A DNA stretch of 64,000 bases. Origin: Variovorax guangxiensis (GTDB lineage Bacteria; Pseudomonadota; Gammaproteobacteria; Burkholderiales; Burkholderiaceae_C). Shown here piece after piece: positions 34,683 to 42,365 of this stretch. The position numbers and the translations under genes were made by a program. Numbering within the stretch: position 1 is the first letter of the stretch; each line of letters opens with the position of its first letter. Location: contig NZ_RXFT01000008.1 of NCBI RefSeq assembly GCF_003952165.1, positions 124,001-188,000 on the forward strand, given 5' to 3'. Below the pieces are notes generated by a model. That model ran no database searches, was not told the DNA's origin, and was given only the letters and a program-made list of their open reading frames with translations.

Positions 34683-36065
34683 ATGAACCTCCGCACCAAG
34701 ATCGTCGCCCTGGCCGTCGCACCATTGCTCATCGCACTGGTGCTGGTGGCGCTGGCGGTGCGCCACCAGGAGCACGACTTGGCCGAGCGCGAGCGTGCTC
34801 TCATCGAGCGCAGCTACATGGCCCAGCGCCGCAGCGAGCTGCGCAGTTATGTCGATCTGGCCGTGAGCAACCTGCTGCCGCTGTACGAATCGGGCCAGGA
34901 CGACGAAGCCACCCGCAACGAGGCGCTGCGCCGGCTGGCCGCGCTCAACTACGGCGACGACGGCTACTTCTTCGTCTACGACCTGGAGGGCAACTCCCTC
35001 ATGCATTCGCGCCAGCCCGAGCTGGTGGGCCAGAACCTGTGGGAGCTGCGCGATTCGCACGGGCGCTACACCATCCAGGAGCTGATCAAGGGCGCGAAAG
35101 AAAAAGGCGGCGGCTACGTCGAGTACGAATGGCGCAAGCCTTCGAGCGCGCAGATGGCGCCAAAGCTCGGCTACGTGACCGCTATGCCGCGCTGGAACTG
35201 GATGGTCGGCACCGGCCTGTACCTCGACGACATCCAGTCGACCATGGACACCCTCGACCGGCAGATGAACGCCAACGTCACGGCCACGCTGCTGTGGATT
35301 GCGGGCATTGCCGCGCTGTGCCTCGGCGTGGTCAGCGCCGCCGGCCTGCTGCTGAACCTGAGCGAGCACCGCACGGCAGAGGCCAAGCTGCGGCTGCTCG
35401 CGCGCCGCGTGGTGCAGTCGCAGGAAGAAGAGCGCGGCCACCTCGCGCGCGAGCTGCACGACGGCACCAGCCAGACGCTGGTGTCGGCCAAGCTGTTGAT
35501 CGAATCGGCCGTCGAATCGCTCGACCGCCAGCAGCAGCCTACGCCGCCTGCGCTGGTGAAGGCGCTGCAGCGGCTCAACGATTCGCTGATAGAAGTGCGC
35601 CGCATATCGCACCGCCTGCGCCCCGCGTTGCTCGACACCCTGGGCCTGCCCGCCGCGCTGGAGCGGCTGGTCGACGAGTTCAGGGAAGAGGGCGGCGGCG
35701 TCGATGCCTCGATGATGATCGGCGGCGAATCCTTCGAGCTGCAGCCCGAGGTGAAGACCGCGCTCTTCCGCCTCACGCAGGAGGCGCTGACCAACGTGCG
35801 CAAGCATGCCAAGGCGCAGCACGTGCACATTGCGCTGAGCTTCGACGAAGAGGAAGGCGTGCGCCTCGAAGTGAGCGACGACGGCACCGGCTTCGACATT
35901 CAGGCCGTGCAGCTCGACCCCCGGCGCGGCATCGGCCTGCGCAACATGCGCGAGCGCATGGAAGCCATCGGCGGGCGGCTCACCATGTGCAGCAACGCCG
36001 GGCGCACATCCATCGAAGCCGAAGTGCCCGCCCGCAGCGCGAAGGCGCAAACAGCAGCAGCATGA
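34683..36065 (+). CDS. Sensor histidine kinase with single Cache domain (NarL/DegS type)
   Basis: A 460-residue membrane kinase. TM1 covers about residues 7-27, followed by an extracellular single Cache domain with YGDDGYFFVYDLEGNSLMH and GTGLYLDDI, then TM2 near 200-222. The phosphoacceptor region is EEERGHLARELHDGTSQTLV (HisKA_3), and the HATPase domain has DDGTGFDIQ and GIGLRNMRERMEAIGG. Cache domains bind small carboxylates or amino acids. Its stop overlaps the regulator start as ATGA, so the pair forms one two-component system. Confidence 0.92.
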   Translation: MNLRTKIVALAVAPLLIALVLVALAVRHQEHDLAERERALIERSYMAQRRSELRSYVDLAVSNLLPLYESGQDDEATRNEALRRLAALNYGDDGYFFVYDLEGNSLMHSRQPELVGQNLWELRDSHGRYTIQELIKGAKEKGGGYVEYEWRKPSSAQMAPKLGYVTAMPRWNWMVGTGLYLDDIQSTMDTLDRQMNANVTATLLWIAGIAALCLGVVSAAGLLLNLSEHRTAEAKLRLLARRVVQSQEEERGHLARELHDGTSQTLVSAKLLIESAVESLDRQQQPTPPALVKALQRLNDSLIEVRRISHRLRPALLDTLGLPAALERLVDEFREEGGGVDASMMIGGESFELQPEVKTALFRLTQEALTNVRKHAKAQHVHIALSFDEEEGVRLEVSDDGTGFDIQAVQLDPRRGIGLRNMRERMEAIGGRLTMCSNAGRTSIEAEVPARSAKAQTAAA

Positions 36066-36736
36066 CGACCGCACCCAAGCCCACGACGCCCCCTTCGACA
36101 CCCGCGACAACGGTCCGCCTCTTCCTGGTGGACGACCACCCGCTGGTGCGCGACGGCCTGCGCGCAAGGCTCGGCTCCATGCCCAACCTCGAGATCGTCG
36201 GCGAGGCCGGCAGCGCCGCCGAAGCGCTGGAGCTGGTGGAAAGCGTGCGGCCCGACCTCATGCTGATGGACGTCGGCATGAAGGACATGAACGGCATCGA
36301 GCTCGCGGCATTGCTACTGCAGCGCCAGGGCGCGCCGCACATCGTGATGCTCAGCATGTACGACAACCCCGAGTACGTGCAGAAGGCCCTGCAGGTGGGC
36401 GCGCGCGGCTACGTGCTGAAAGACGCGCCTGCGGCAGAGATCGTCGCGGCCATCGAGGCCGTGTCGGCCGGCGGCACCTTCCTGAGCCCGGCCGTGTCGA
36501 AGAAACTCTTCCGCACGCAGGAGCCCAGGCCGCTGCTCACCCCGCGCGAGAGCGAGATTCTTTCAGCGCTGGGCCGAGGCGAATCGAGCAAGCAGATCGC
36601 GCGCGACCTGGGCCTGAGCGTGCGCACCGTGGAGGCGCACCGGCAGAGCATCAAGCGCCGCCTGGGCATCGAAGGGCAGGCCGAGCTCATCAAGTACGCG
36701 GTGGAACATGCGCGCGAATTCGGGCGCGATTCCTGA
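36062..36736 (+). CDS. LuxR/NarL-family response regulator
   Basis: A 224-residue regulator. The receiver domain has acidic D24-D25 (LVDDHPLVRDGL), phosphoacceptor D70 in LMLMDVGMKDMNG and the lysine in GYVLKDAPAAE. A C-terminal LuxR-type HTH follows, TPRESEILSALGRGESSKQI and LSVRTVEAHRQSIKRRLGI. It is coupled to the Cache-domain kinase. The targets are unknown; the preceding MFS gene is a candidate. A short proline- and threonine-rich leader (residues 3-16) precedes the receiver. Confidence 0.92.
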   Translation: MTTAPKPTTPPSTPATTVRLFLVDDHPLVRDGLRARLGSMPNLEIVGEAGSAAEALELVESVRPDLMLMDVGMKDMNGIELAALLLQRQGAPHIVMLSMYDNPEYVQKALQVGARGYVLKDAPAAEIVAAIEAVSAGGTFLSPAVSKKLFRTQEPRPLLTPRESEILSALGRGESSKQIARDLGLSVRTVEAHRQSIKRRLGIEGQAELIKYAVEHAREFGRDS

Positions 36737-37104
36737 ATTGATGCAGCCGCTCCCGCAGCCTCTTTTTCGCTGATCGATCCCGCGACTGTCAGCGCTTTGT
36801 GGACTGGCGCCGCCGCCTCGCGATCAAGCGAAGGAATCGGCAAGTTCTGGGCAGAAAGTCACTTCTGCCCTGCCTGGTCTTCTATACAGTGAATGCCCCT
36901 GTGGTTGAACGACCCACCAAGTGGGCATGGAGGGCAGAGCACACAGAGACTTCTCTTGAGTGAAACCGCATTGCCTTGCGGTGGGCTGTCGGTGCGACCT
37001 GCATCGACGCGAACGTGAGGCGCAAAAGGCGACGGCCAAGGTGCGCGAACACCTCAGCCGTCTAACCAAGTGACGTGCATTACTTTGGAAAGCGAGCACA
37101 CCAA
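36737..37104. other. Intergenic region with two hairpins, no gene seen
   Basis: About 370 bases without a convincing coding frame. It holds an 8-bp hairpin GGGCAGAA-AGTCAC-TTCTGCCC (36849-36870), a possible end for the regulator transcript, and a 6-bp hairpin ACCGCA-TTGCCT-TGCGGT (36965-36982). A TATACAGT word lies at about 36885. The stretch could be a long leader or small RNA for the next gene, but no known riboswitch class is recognised. Confidence 0.4.
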
Positions 37105-37356
37105 ATGGCTAAACGAATTATGGCCGGCGCAGCAAAGCCGGCTTCCGCGGACGCGACCACCACGACACGGGACCCGGCCGGTCTTCTGGAGAACAAGCTG
37201 GAGCAGCTGAACTCGCTGCTCTGGTGCTTCTACGGCGCCGGGGACGGATGGTTCCAGGATGCGGGGGAGGCGCATCGGGAGAATCTGCTTTGGATTGCTT
37301 CGGATTTGGCGCGGGAGGCTGTGGCGCTTTATCAGGAGATTAGTCCGGCTGGGTAA
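37105..37356 (+). CDS. Small hypothetical protein, DUF3077-like
   Basis: An 83-residue soluble protein. After a basic and Ala/Thr-rich N-terminus it has an amphipathic C-terminal half with LEQLNSLLWCFYGAGDGWFQ followed by LLWIASDLAREAVALYQEI. That pattern resembles DUF3077/DUF6124 small proteins, which are of unknown function. ATG 37105 is preferred over ATG 37075. It lies between a two-component system and the HEPN-DUF262 island and has normal GC-rich base use, so it probably marks the edge of the core genome. A hairpin follows its stop directly. Confidence 0.6.
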   Translation: MAKRIMAGAAKPASADATTTTRDPAGLLENKLEQLNSLLWCFYGAGDGWFQDAGEAHRENLLWIASDLAREAVALYQEISPAG

Positions 37357-37357
37357 A

Positions 37358-37377
37358 CGACTCGGGGCGCCGAGTCG
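37358..37377 (+). terminator. Hairpin after the small hypothetical gene
   Basis: A perfect 8-bp stem CGACTCGG-GGCG-CCGAGTCG starts two bases after the stop codon. There is no T-run after it, so it may be an mRNA 3' end structure or a weak terminator. Confidence 0.5.
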
Positions 37378-37562
37378 CCGGAGGTGGCTTGGCGCTATCG
37401 TTCGATGCGTGACGGTCTGAAGGCACGCACTTGGGTAGCCGCCAACGAGAGGCTGTATAGCGTTAAGAGAGATTGTTTTTAGATCCACGTAGCTATGTCG
37501 ATCTGCGATCGATAGCCAAATGCAGTCACGCCGTAGTACGTCAGTACATACCGGTCAATTGC

Positions 37563-38498
37563 TCAACCGAGTAGCGTTTTCCAACTCGATGCACGTCCAG
37601 TGTTGTCCTTGCATAGGATTGACAGTTGTCTCGATGCTGCGACAGTGACCGCTCGCGAGAGAGCTTCACCTTGCGAGGATTCGGTGAAAAGTGCTCGGGC
37701 TCTAGCAGGGCTGAAAGCGGCCCACTTATTGGTTTGATGCGGTCGAACAGTAATGAAGTCGACATCGTTGGCAGTCAGCGCGGACGGCGGAAGCCCTGTC
37801 GCAATTCTCGAGCTGCTTAGACGGGCTGTTGCGGCTGATACCAATACATCGAAAGCTAATGCCAATACAAGTGCTTCGGGTAGCGCAGAAGTCAATCGGT
37901 TATGAGAGACTGAATAAGAGGAGGCATGAGCCGCCTTATGCCTGTCTAGGGCAAGCTGCTTAAAAATTTCGTCGAGATTCCCAACTATTGGTGCTCCGAT
38001 CTTGGCGCATATCGCTCGCGCCGCGTTCCAGAAATTTTCTACTCCAAAGCCTTTCGCAATTTTTGAAATATCATCGGCAGTGATATTCGATTTGTCGCGA
38101 GCGAACGAATATTCGGTAAAGTTGTATGGAGCACCCAATGCTCCGCTTGCGACCGCGACCGAGGCTTTCTCAAATGCGGTGAGCCTATCCGTGAAAGACA
38201 TTTGACGCGACAAATTCATCAGCCCTTCAAAGGTGGAAATAAGAGATGCTGCCTTTAATGAAGCGGGGAGATGGCTGTATGGGACAGATGTTTGATTTAT
38301 TGCGCGAGCACACTCCAAGCTCCGGTCACGGATAAAACCTTCCAGCGCGCAAAATAACATCACCATCGCACCATTACGAATGACGACAGCTGGACTATTC
38401 GCTTGCGGAACCGGTGAGGCATCGATGGCCAAGTGACTGGCTAATATGCTCCCAATAGCCTCTATACGACCCAAAAGGTATTCGCGGGCGGCTGACAT
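37563..38498 (-). CDS. Putative HEPN-domain RNase, RiboL-PSP-HEPN/MAE_28990-like
   Basis: A 311-residue, mostly alpha-helical protein. It has the HEPN R-x4-H signature as LALDRHKAAHASS, with R186 and H191, the residues that cleave RNA in HEPN toxins. The length, the early helical bundle (AMVMLFCALEGFIRDRSL) and the genetic link to DUF262 fit the RiboL-PSP-HEPN / MAE_28990-type group. That family name is a pattern-based assignment and not proven. It is encoded seven bases after the DUF262 gene on the same strand, so the two are almost surely cotranscribed. Base and codon use is AT-richer than the flanks. If active it would probably cut RNA in response to infection. Confidence 0.7.
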   Translation of the reverse strand: MSAAREYLLGRIEAIGSILASHLAIDASPVPQANSPAVVIRNGAMVMLFCALEGFIRDRSLECARAINQTSVPYSHLPASLKAASLISTFEGLMNLSRQMSFTDRLTAFEKASVAVASGALGAPYNFTEYSFARDKSNITADDISKIAKGFGVENFWNAARAICAKIGAPIVGNLDEIFKQLALDRHKAAHASSYSVSHNRLTSALPEALVLALAFDVLVSAATARLSSSRIATGLPPSALTANDVDFITVRPHQTNKWAAFSPARARALFTESSQGEALSRAVTVAASRQLSILCKDNTGRASSWKTLLG

Positions 38499-38505
38499 TC
38501 AGAGC

Positions 38506-39594
38506 CTACGCAATTTTTTCGAGCATGTTTTTGATCGCTTTTATGCGGCCTTCGACACTGGACTTCGTATTGGTTCCAGATCTAACCCAGGATTCAAATT
38601 GTCCTTCCTCGAAGAGTTTTTTTGTTTCTCGATGAATGATTTGGGTTTTTAGGCTCAGCTTATTGGCTTTAGTGGGAGGGAGCTGCGAAACCGCCACCAT
38701 TTGAGCATCGTACATCCCCGCGAGGAATTGATTTCTGAAAACTCCGCCTTCATATCTTTTGAATGCATTTGTTCCCCAGAATGCTTGGCATCGAGCAAGA
38801 GAAACGGAAAAGCTCTTTTTTATAACTTCTAGTTGCGATCCGGCGATGTCGCGATTCTCTTCCATAAATTTATCCATTGAGCGCCGATAATCGCCGGAAA
38901 AATCTTCCCAATTTGCTTTCATTGTAAGAAAGCGGAGAACGTATTCAACATCCTGCATTTGAAGATAGGCGGGCTCGTTATCCTTAGATATTTTTAATTG
39001 TTGTCTAAGGAATGGAGTTTCAGAAAGCTTCATAATCGCATCATTCAGTGATCCGCGAAATGCTGCATTTCGTATTTCCTGTGGAAACAATGCTTCTCCG
39101 CCTGTGTTCAGGCGCTCGAAGACTTCATATTTCAATTCAGGATCTGATTGTTTGAGAAGTGTAATGACCCGCACGTATGGTCGGATTTCCAATGCATTTC
39201 GCGGTTCGTTTGGTAGCTCCCTAAATTTAAGGCCTTCTAGGGCTTTAAATTTTTCTAATTCGCAAAGAGATAAATCATCGCGCATGAAGCGCGTAATTGT
39301 CGATAGTCTTTGCTTCCCATCGATAACGGTGTATTTCCCGTACGCTTCTTCGGCAAGGTAGACTGGCGGGATAGGAATGTTGAGTAGAAAAGACTCAATA
39401 AGTGCGGATTGTCTCTTTGCGCTCCAACGCTCGCGGCGCTGATATTTCGGCTGAGTGTCGATCGCGCCTTTTTCTACCATTGCTGCGACAGTCTCCAAGG
39501 ACATGTCGGAAGCCTGAAGGACAAGACGGTCCTGCGCGGCGTTAAACACCTTCGTGATTTCGGCTTCTTTACTTACTTTCGTTGGGGGGGCCAC
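38506..39594 (-). CDS. DUF262 (GmrSD-N/ParB-like) domain protein
   Basis: A 362-residue protein with a complete DUF262 domain. It has PKYQRRERWSAKRQSALIES (residues 49-68), LLNIPIPPVYL, YTVIDGKQRLSTITRF (DGKQR at 92-96, the nucleotide-binding DGxQR motif) and YEVFERLNTGGEALFPQEI. The DUF262 fold is ParB/sulfiredoxin-like; it occurs in type IV restriction enzymes (GmrS) and other defence proteins and binds or hydrolyses NTPs. There is no DUF1524 HNH nuclease domain, so this is not a full GmrSD; the effector would be the next gene. It starts at a GTG (39594) with AGGAG five bases before it. It may be a sensor, switch or antitoxin for the HEPN protein. Confidence 0.85.
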   Translation of the reverse strand: MAPPTKVSKEAEITKVFNAAQDRLVLQASDMSLETVAAMVEKGAIDTQPKYQRRERWSAKRQSALIESFLLNIPIPPVYLAEEAYGKYTVIDGKQRLSTITRFMRDDLSLCELEKFKALEGLKFRELPNEPRNALEIRPYVRVITLLKQSDPELKYEVFERLNTGGEALFPQEIRNAAFRGSLNDAIMKLSETPFLRQQLKISKDNEPAYLQMQDVEYVLRFLTMKANWEDFSGDYRRSMDKFMEENRDIAGSQLEVIKKSFSVSLARCQAFWGTNAFKRYEGGVFRNQFLAGMYDAQMVAVSQLPPTKANKLSLKTQIIHRETKKLFEEGQFESWVRSGTNTKSSVEGRIKAIKNMLEKIA

Positions 39595-39615
39595 TTGATC
39601 TCCTGTGAGTCTTGG

Positions 39616-39667
39616 CAGCGTAACACGCTGTATCTATGATCTTTGCGCTTTCGTTTTTGTCACGCAA
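39616..39667 (-). promoter_or_regulatory. Promoter/operator region of the DUF262-HEPN operon
   Basis: A 15-base palindrome CAGCGT-AAC-ACGCTG (39616-39630) lies 21 bases before the GTG start, near where transcription should begin. Further upstream TTGCG (39643) and CGCAA (39663) form a second inverted repeat. Such a layout fits autoregulation of a toxin or defence operon. No HTH regulator is encoded next to it, so the binding protein is unknown. Confidence 0.45.
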
Positions 39668-39722
39668 CGGGGAATTCGACAGGTCGAGGCATGAGAACTA
39701 CAGCTGAGAAGCCTCGGGCCTG

Positions 39723-40228
39723 ATGCCGCTCGGTTACCGGCGCAAAGCGCTGTCCACGCCCGAGTTGATCGACTGCATCACTCGTCTATCCGGGCCGCCC
39801 TCCGTCAGCAATTCAGGACACACAACTGCTCCTATCCCCACCCAACAAGGCACTTCGACCCTCGAAAACCTGAACTGGCACGTCGACATCGCCGCGAACC
39901 GCAAAGGCTCATTACCCGGAATCCGGGCCTTCTTCCTCATCGACGATGTAGCCCCAGGAGGCGGCACAACGCTGGGACGGTCGGCTCGCGTCGCATCGGC
40001 GCACAGGGAATGCCCACATCCTCACGACTGCGCGAAGTGCTGAAGACCCCCGGCGACCTGAAGAGCGATCTCCATCAACTGGGCATCGAAATCATCGCAA
40101 TGTCCGGCCGCGCAGGCGATGTGTTCCTGATGGACTTGCGCGTGCTGCACACCCCGTCGGTCAACTCGACGAAGAACGTGCGGATGATGGCCACTAAGCG
40201 CTTCTTCTTCCAGGGGCCTTCGCGCTAG
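39723..40228 (+). pseudogene. Phytanoyl-CoA dioxygenase (PhyH) family, truncated and frameshifted
   Basis: Two frames together encode the C-terminal part of a PhyH-type Fe(II)/2-oxoglutarate dioxygenase. The first frame carries LENLNWHVDIAANRKG with the iron-binding H-x-D. It then runs into AFFLIDDVAPGGGTTL. The second frame continues as VGSRRIGAQGMPTSSRL. It ends with LMDLRVLHTPSVNSTKNVRM, with the distal His and Arg. The frames join at about 39975-39985, where one base has been lost or gained. The first half of the gene is missing. The break faces the HEPN-DUF262 island, whose arrival may have removed the 5' end. Confidence 0.72.
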
Positions 40229-40292
40229 GCCCTTCCGCTTCACGACGTTGAGCAGGGCACGCCAACTCTGCCGGCCCTCTCAACGCAAACCC

Positions 40293-41243
40293 TCAATACC
40301 CCCGCCCCGGATCAACCACATCCGTAGGCTCCTCCCCATCCGCCACACGCAGGATATTCGCCGCAATCTGCCGCGCAGACGAGGATGGAATGGCAACCGA
40401 AGCCAGATGCGGCGTAATCAGCACCTGCGGCATGCCCCACAGCGGATCACCGGCCGGTAGCGGCTCGCGCTCGAACACATCCAGCGTCGCGCTACCGATG
40501 TGCCCGCTCTGAAGCAGCGCAGTCAGCGCCGCCTGATCGACCAACGCCCCGCGGGCCACGTTCACGAAGGCGGCGCCGGGCCGCAGGCGCTCCAGCCGTG
40601 CGCGGTCGAAAAGGCCTTTGGTGTGCGGCGTGAGCGGCAGCATCAGCACGACGATGTCGGCCTGGCCGAGCACGGTGTCCAGCGTCTCCATGCCCGAGAA
40701 GCATTCCACGCCTTCGATCAGCCGCTGGCTGCGCGACCAGCCTAGCGTTCTGAAGCCCTGGCGCTGCACTTCGGTCGCGGCCATGGCGCCGAGATGGCCC
40801 AGGCCGAGCACGGCCACCGTGATTTCCTCGGGCGAGCGCGGGTGGCGGTAGGCCCATTCGCCGCGCCGTTGGGCCTGCTCGAAGTGGGGAATGTCGCGCG
40901 CATGGCGCAGCACGGCGAACAGCACGTAGCCGGCCATCATGCGAGACATGTTCGGATCGGTGATGCGCGTGATGGGGATGCCGGCCGGCAGGTCGCTGCG
41001 CGAGACCAGCGCGTCGACGCCGGCGCCCAGGTTGACGATGAGCCGCAGGTTCGGCATCTGCTGGAAGAAGCCCTCGGGCGGCTTCCACACCATCGCGTAG
41101 TGCACGTCCTCGGGCCGCTCGAGGGCGCTGGAGTGGACCACCTGCAGGTCGGGCAGTTGCGCCCGCAGTGCCTTCTGCCAGGCGCCGAAATCGTCGAAGT
41201 CGCTGTAGAAGACCAGGGTGCCGAGGCGCTGCTGCTGTGCCAT
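40293..41243 (-). CDS. 2-hydroxyacid dehydrogenase, GhrA-like
   Basis: A 316-residue NAD(P)-dependent D-2-hydroxyacid dehydrogenase, close to glyoxylate/hydroxypyruvate reductase A. The Rossmann motif is VLGLGHLGAMAATEVQRQG near 146-164. Catalytic Arg is in VNVARGALVD, Glu in DVFEREPLP and His in ITPHLASV. It is the last gene of a five-gene minus-strand unit and starts two bases after the AroQ-like gene. In context it probably reduces a 2-keto acid made by that pathway. Confidence 0.9.
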   Translation of the reverse strand: MAQQQRLGTLVFYSDFDDFGAWQKALRAQLPDLQVVHSSALERPEDVHYAMVWKPPEGFFQQMPNLRLIVNLGAGVDALVSRSDLPAGIPITRITDPNMSRMMAGYVLFAVLRHARDIPHFEQAQRRGEWAYRHPRSPEEITVAVLGLGHLGAMAATEVQRQGFRTLGWSRSQRLIEGVECFSGMETLDTVLGQADIVVLMLPLTPHTKGLFDRARLERLRPGAAFVNVARGALVDQAALTALLQSGHIGSATLDVFEREPLPAGDPLWGMPQVLITPHLASVAIPSSSARQIAANILRVADGEEPTDVVDPGRGY

Positions 41244-41245
41244 CT

Positions 41246-41734
41246 TCAGGCGCTCTTCTGCTGCTGTTCGCTGGCGCTGCGAACCAGCCGTGCCACGGCC
41301 TCGATGGCGAACTCGTAGCCGTCGCCGCCCAGGCCCGCGATCACGCCATGGGCCGCCTTGGAGATGAAGGAGTGGTGGCGGAAAGGCTCGCGCTTCCAGA
41401 TGTTGCTCATGTGGGCTTCGATGATCTTGCCGGGGAAGGCCAGCAGTGCGTCGAGTATGGCGATCGATGTGTAGGTGAGCCCGGCCGCGTTGATGACGAT
41501 GCCGTCGGCCACGCCGCGCGCCTCCTGGATCCAGTCGATCAGCTGGCCTTCGTGGTTGCTCTGCAGAAAGCGCAAGCTCACGCCCAGCGACGCTGCCTTC
41601 TGCTCGCAGCGCGACTGCAGCACCGGAAAGCTGTCGCTGCCGTAGGTCTTGTTGGCATCCAGGCCGTAGAGATTGGCGTTGGGCCCGTTGAGGAACCAGA
41701 CCGTGAGGGGAGGGAGCGTGGTGGTGTTGCTCAT
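41246..41734 (-). CDS. AroQ-like protein (type II 3-dehydroquinase fold) with altered active site
   Basis: A 162-residue protein with the type II dehydroquinase fold. FLNGPNANLYGLDANKTYG corresponds to the GPNLNLLGxREPxxYG motif of true AroQ, with catalytic Tyr31 kept but the loop Arg replaced by Asp. INAAGLTYTSIAILDA replaces NPGAYTHTS, so the loop His is Tyr. EAHMSNIWKREPFRHHS keeps the second His and the Arg. Loss of two catalytic residues argues against shikimate-pathway duty. It is cotranscribed with a GST, a quinone reductase, a polyamine-type ABC ATPase and a hydroxyacid dehydrogenase. A catabolic dehydratase or hydrolase role is possible. Confidence 0.8.
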   Translation of the reverse strand: MSNTTTLPPLTVWFLNGPNANLYGLDANKTYGSDSFPVLQSRCEQKAASLGVSLRFLQSNHEGQLIDWIQEARGVADGIVINAAGLTYTSIAILDALLAFPGKIIEAHMSNIWKREPFRHHSFISKAAHGVIAGLGGDGYEFAIEAVARLVRSASEQQQKSA

Positions 41735-41745
41735 GGTGGGTGCTC

Positions 41746-42360
41746 TCAGGCTTCGTGGGGAAGGGTGGCCTGCATGGCGGGCAGCTGCGCGAACTCGGCA
41801 TACCAGCGCGTTGCGGCTGGATGGCTGGCGCGCCAGTCCAGTTCGGGAAAACGGAAGTCGAGGTAGCCGAGGCCGCAGCCGATGGCGACTTCGCCAATGG
41901 TGGGGTCGGCCGTTGCCAGCTCCGGCGCGATGGCCTCGATGGTGCCCAGGCAGGCCGTGACCTTGGTCAGCAGCGCCTGCCGCCAGACGGGCCACTGCAT
42001 TTCGGTGGGCCGTGCGGTGAGTTCGTAGCGCGCAAGCAGCGCGGCGTCGAGCAGGCCGTCGCCCATGGACTGTCGGGTGAGCGCCTTCCAGCGCGCGGGG
42101 CCGGCCGGAGGAAAGATGCCGGCGCTGCCCAGGCTGTCGATGTATTCGCAGATCACGCGGCTGTCGTAGAGCGACTCGCCGTCGTCCAGGATCAGCGTGG
42201 GCACCTTGGCCAGCGGGTTGTGTGCCGCGATGCGGCTGTCGCGGCGCACCGGATGCGCGGCGCTGTCGAGCCACTCGATGCGTTCGGCCTGGCCGCTCAG
42301 GTGGGCGCAGACCATGACCTTGCGCACGAAGGGCGAGGTGGGGGCATACAGCAGTCGCAT
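41746..42360 (-). CDS. Glutathione S-transferase
   Basis: A 204-residue two-domain GST. The N-terminal thioredoxin-like domain begins MRLLYAPTSPFVRKVMVCA with Ser/Pro of the active-site region, and has the cis-Pro and glutathione-binding segment KVPTLILDDGESLYDSRVI. The C-terminal helical domain starts near residue 85. The ATG at 42360 has GGAG 11 bases before it; an overlapping TTG at 42369 is less likely. It is cotranscribed with the quinone oxidoreductase upstream and AroQ-like gene downstream. Confidence 0.88.
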   Translation of the reverse strand: MRLLYAPTSPFVRKVMVCAHLSGQAERIEWLDSAAHPVRRDSRIAAHNPLAKVPTLILDDGESLYDSRVICEYIDSLGSAGIFPPAGPARWKALTRQSMGDGLLDAALLARYELTARPTEMQWPVWRQALLTKVTACLGTIEAIAPELATADPTIGEVAIGCGLGYLDFRFPELDWRASHPAATRWYAEFAQLPAMQATLPHEA

Positions 42361-42365
42361 GATGC

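Noticed and set aside
36965..36982. Riboswitch before the small gene at 37105
   Set aside because: The hairpin is simple and no conserved core of a known riboswitch class could be matched.
38506..39594. Complete GmrSD type IV restriction enzyme
   Set aside because: The protein ends at 362 residues after the DUF262 region and lacks a DUF1524 HNH motif; the neighbour has a HEPN motif instead.
41246..41734. Housekeeping 3-dehydroquinate dehydratase aroQ
   Set aside because: The loop Arg and the loop His are replaced and the gene sits in a catabolic operon, so the gene symbol is withheld.
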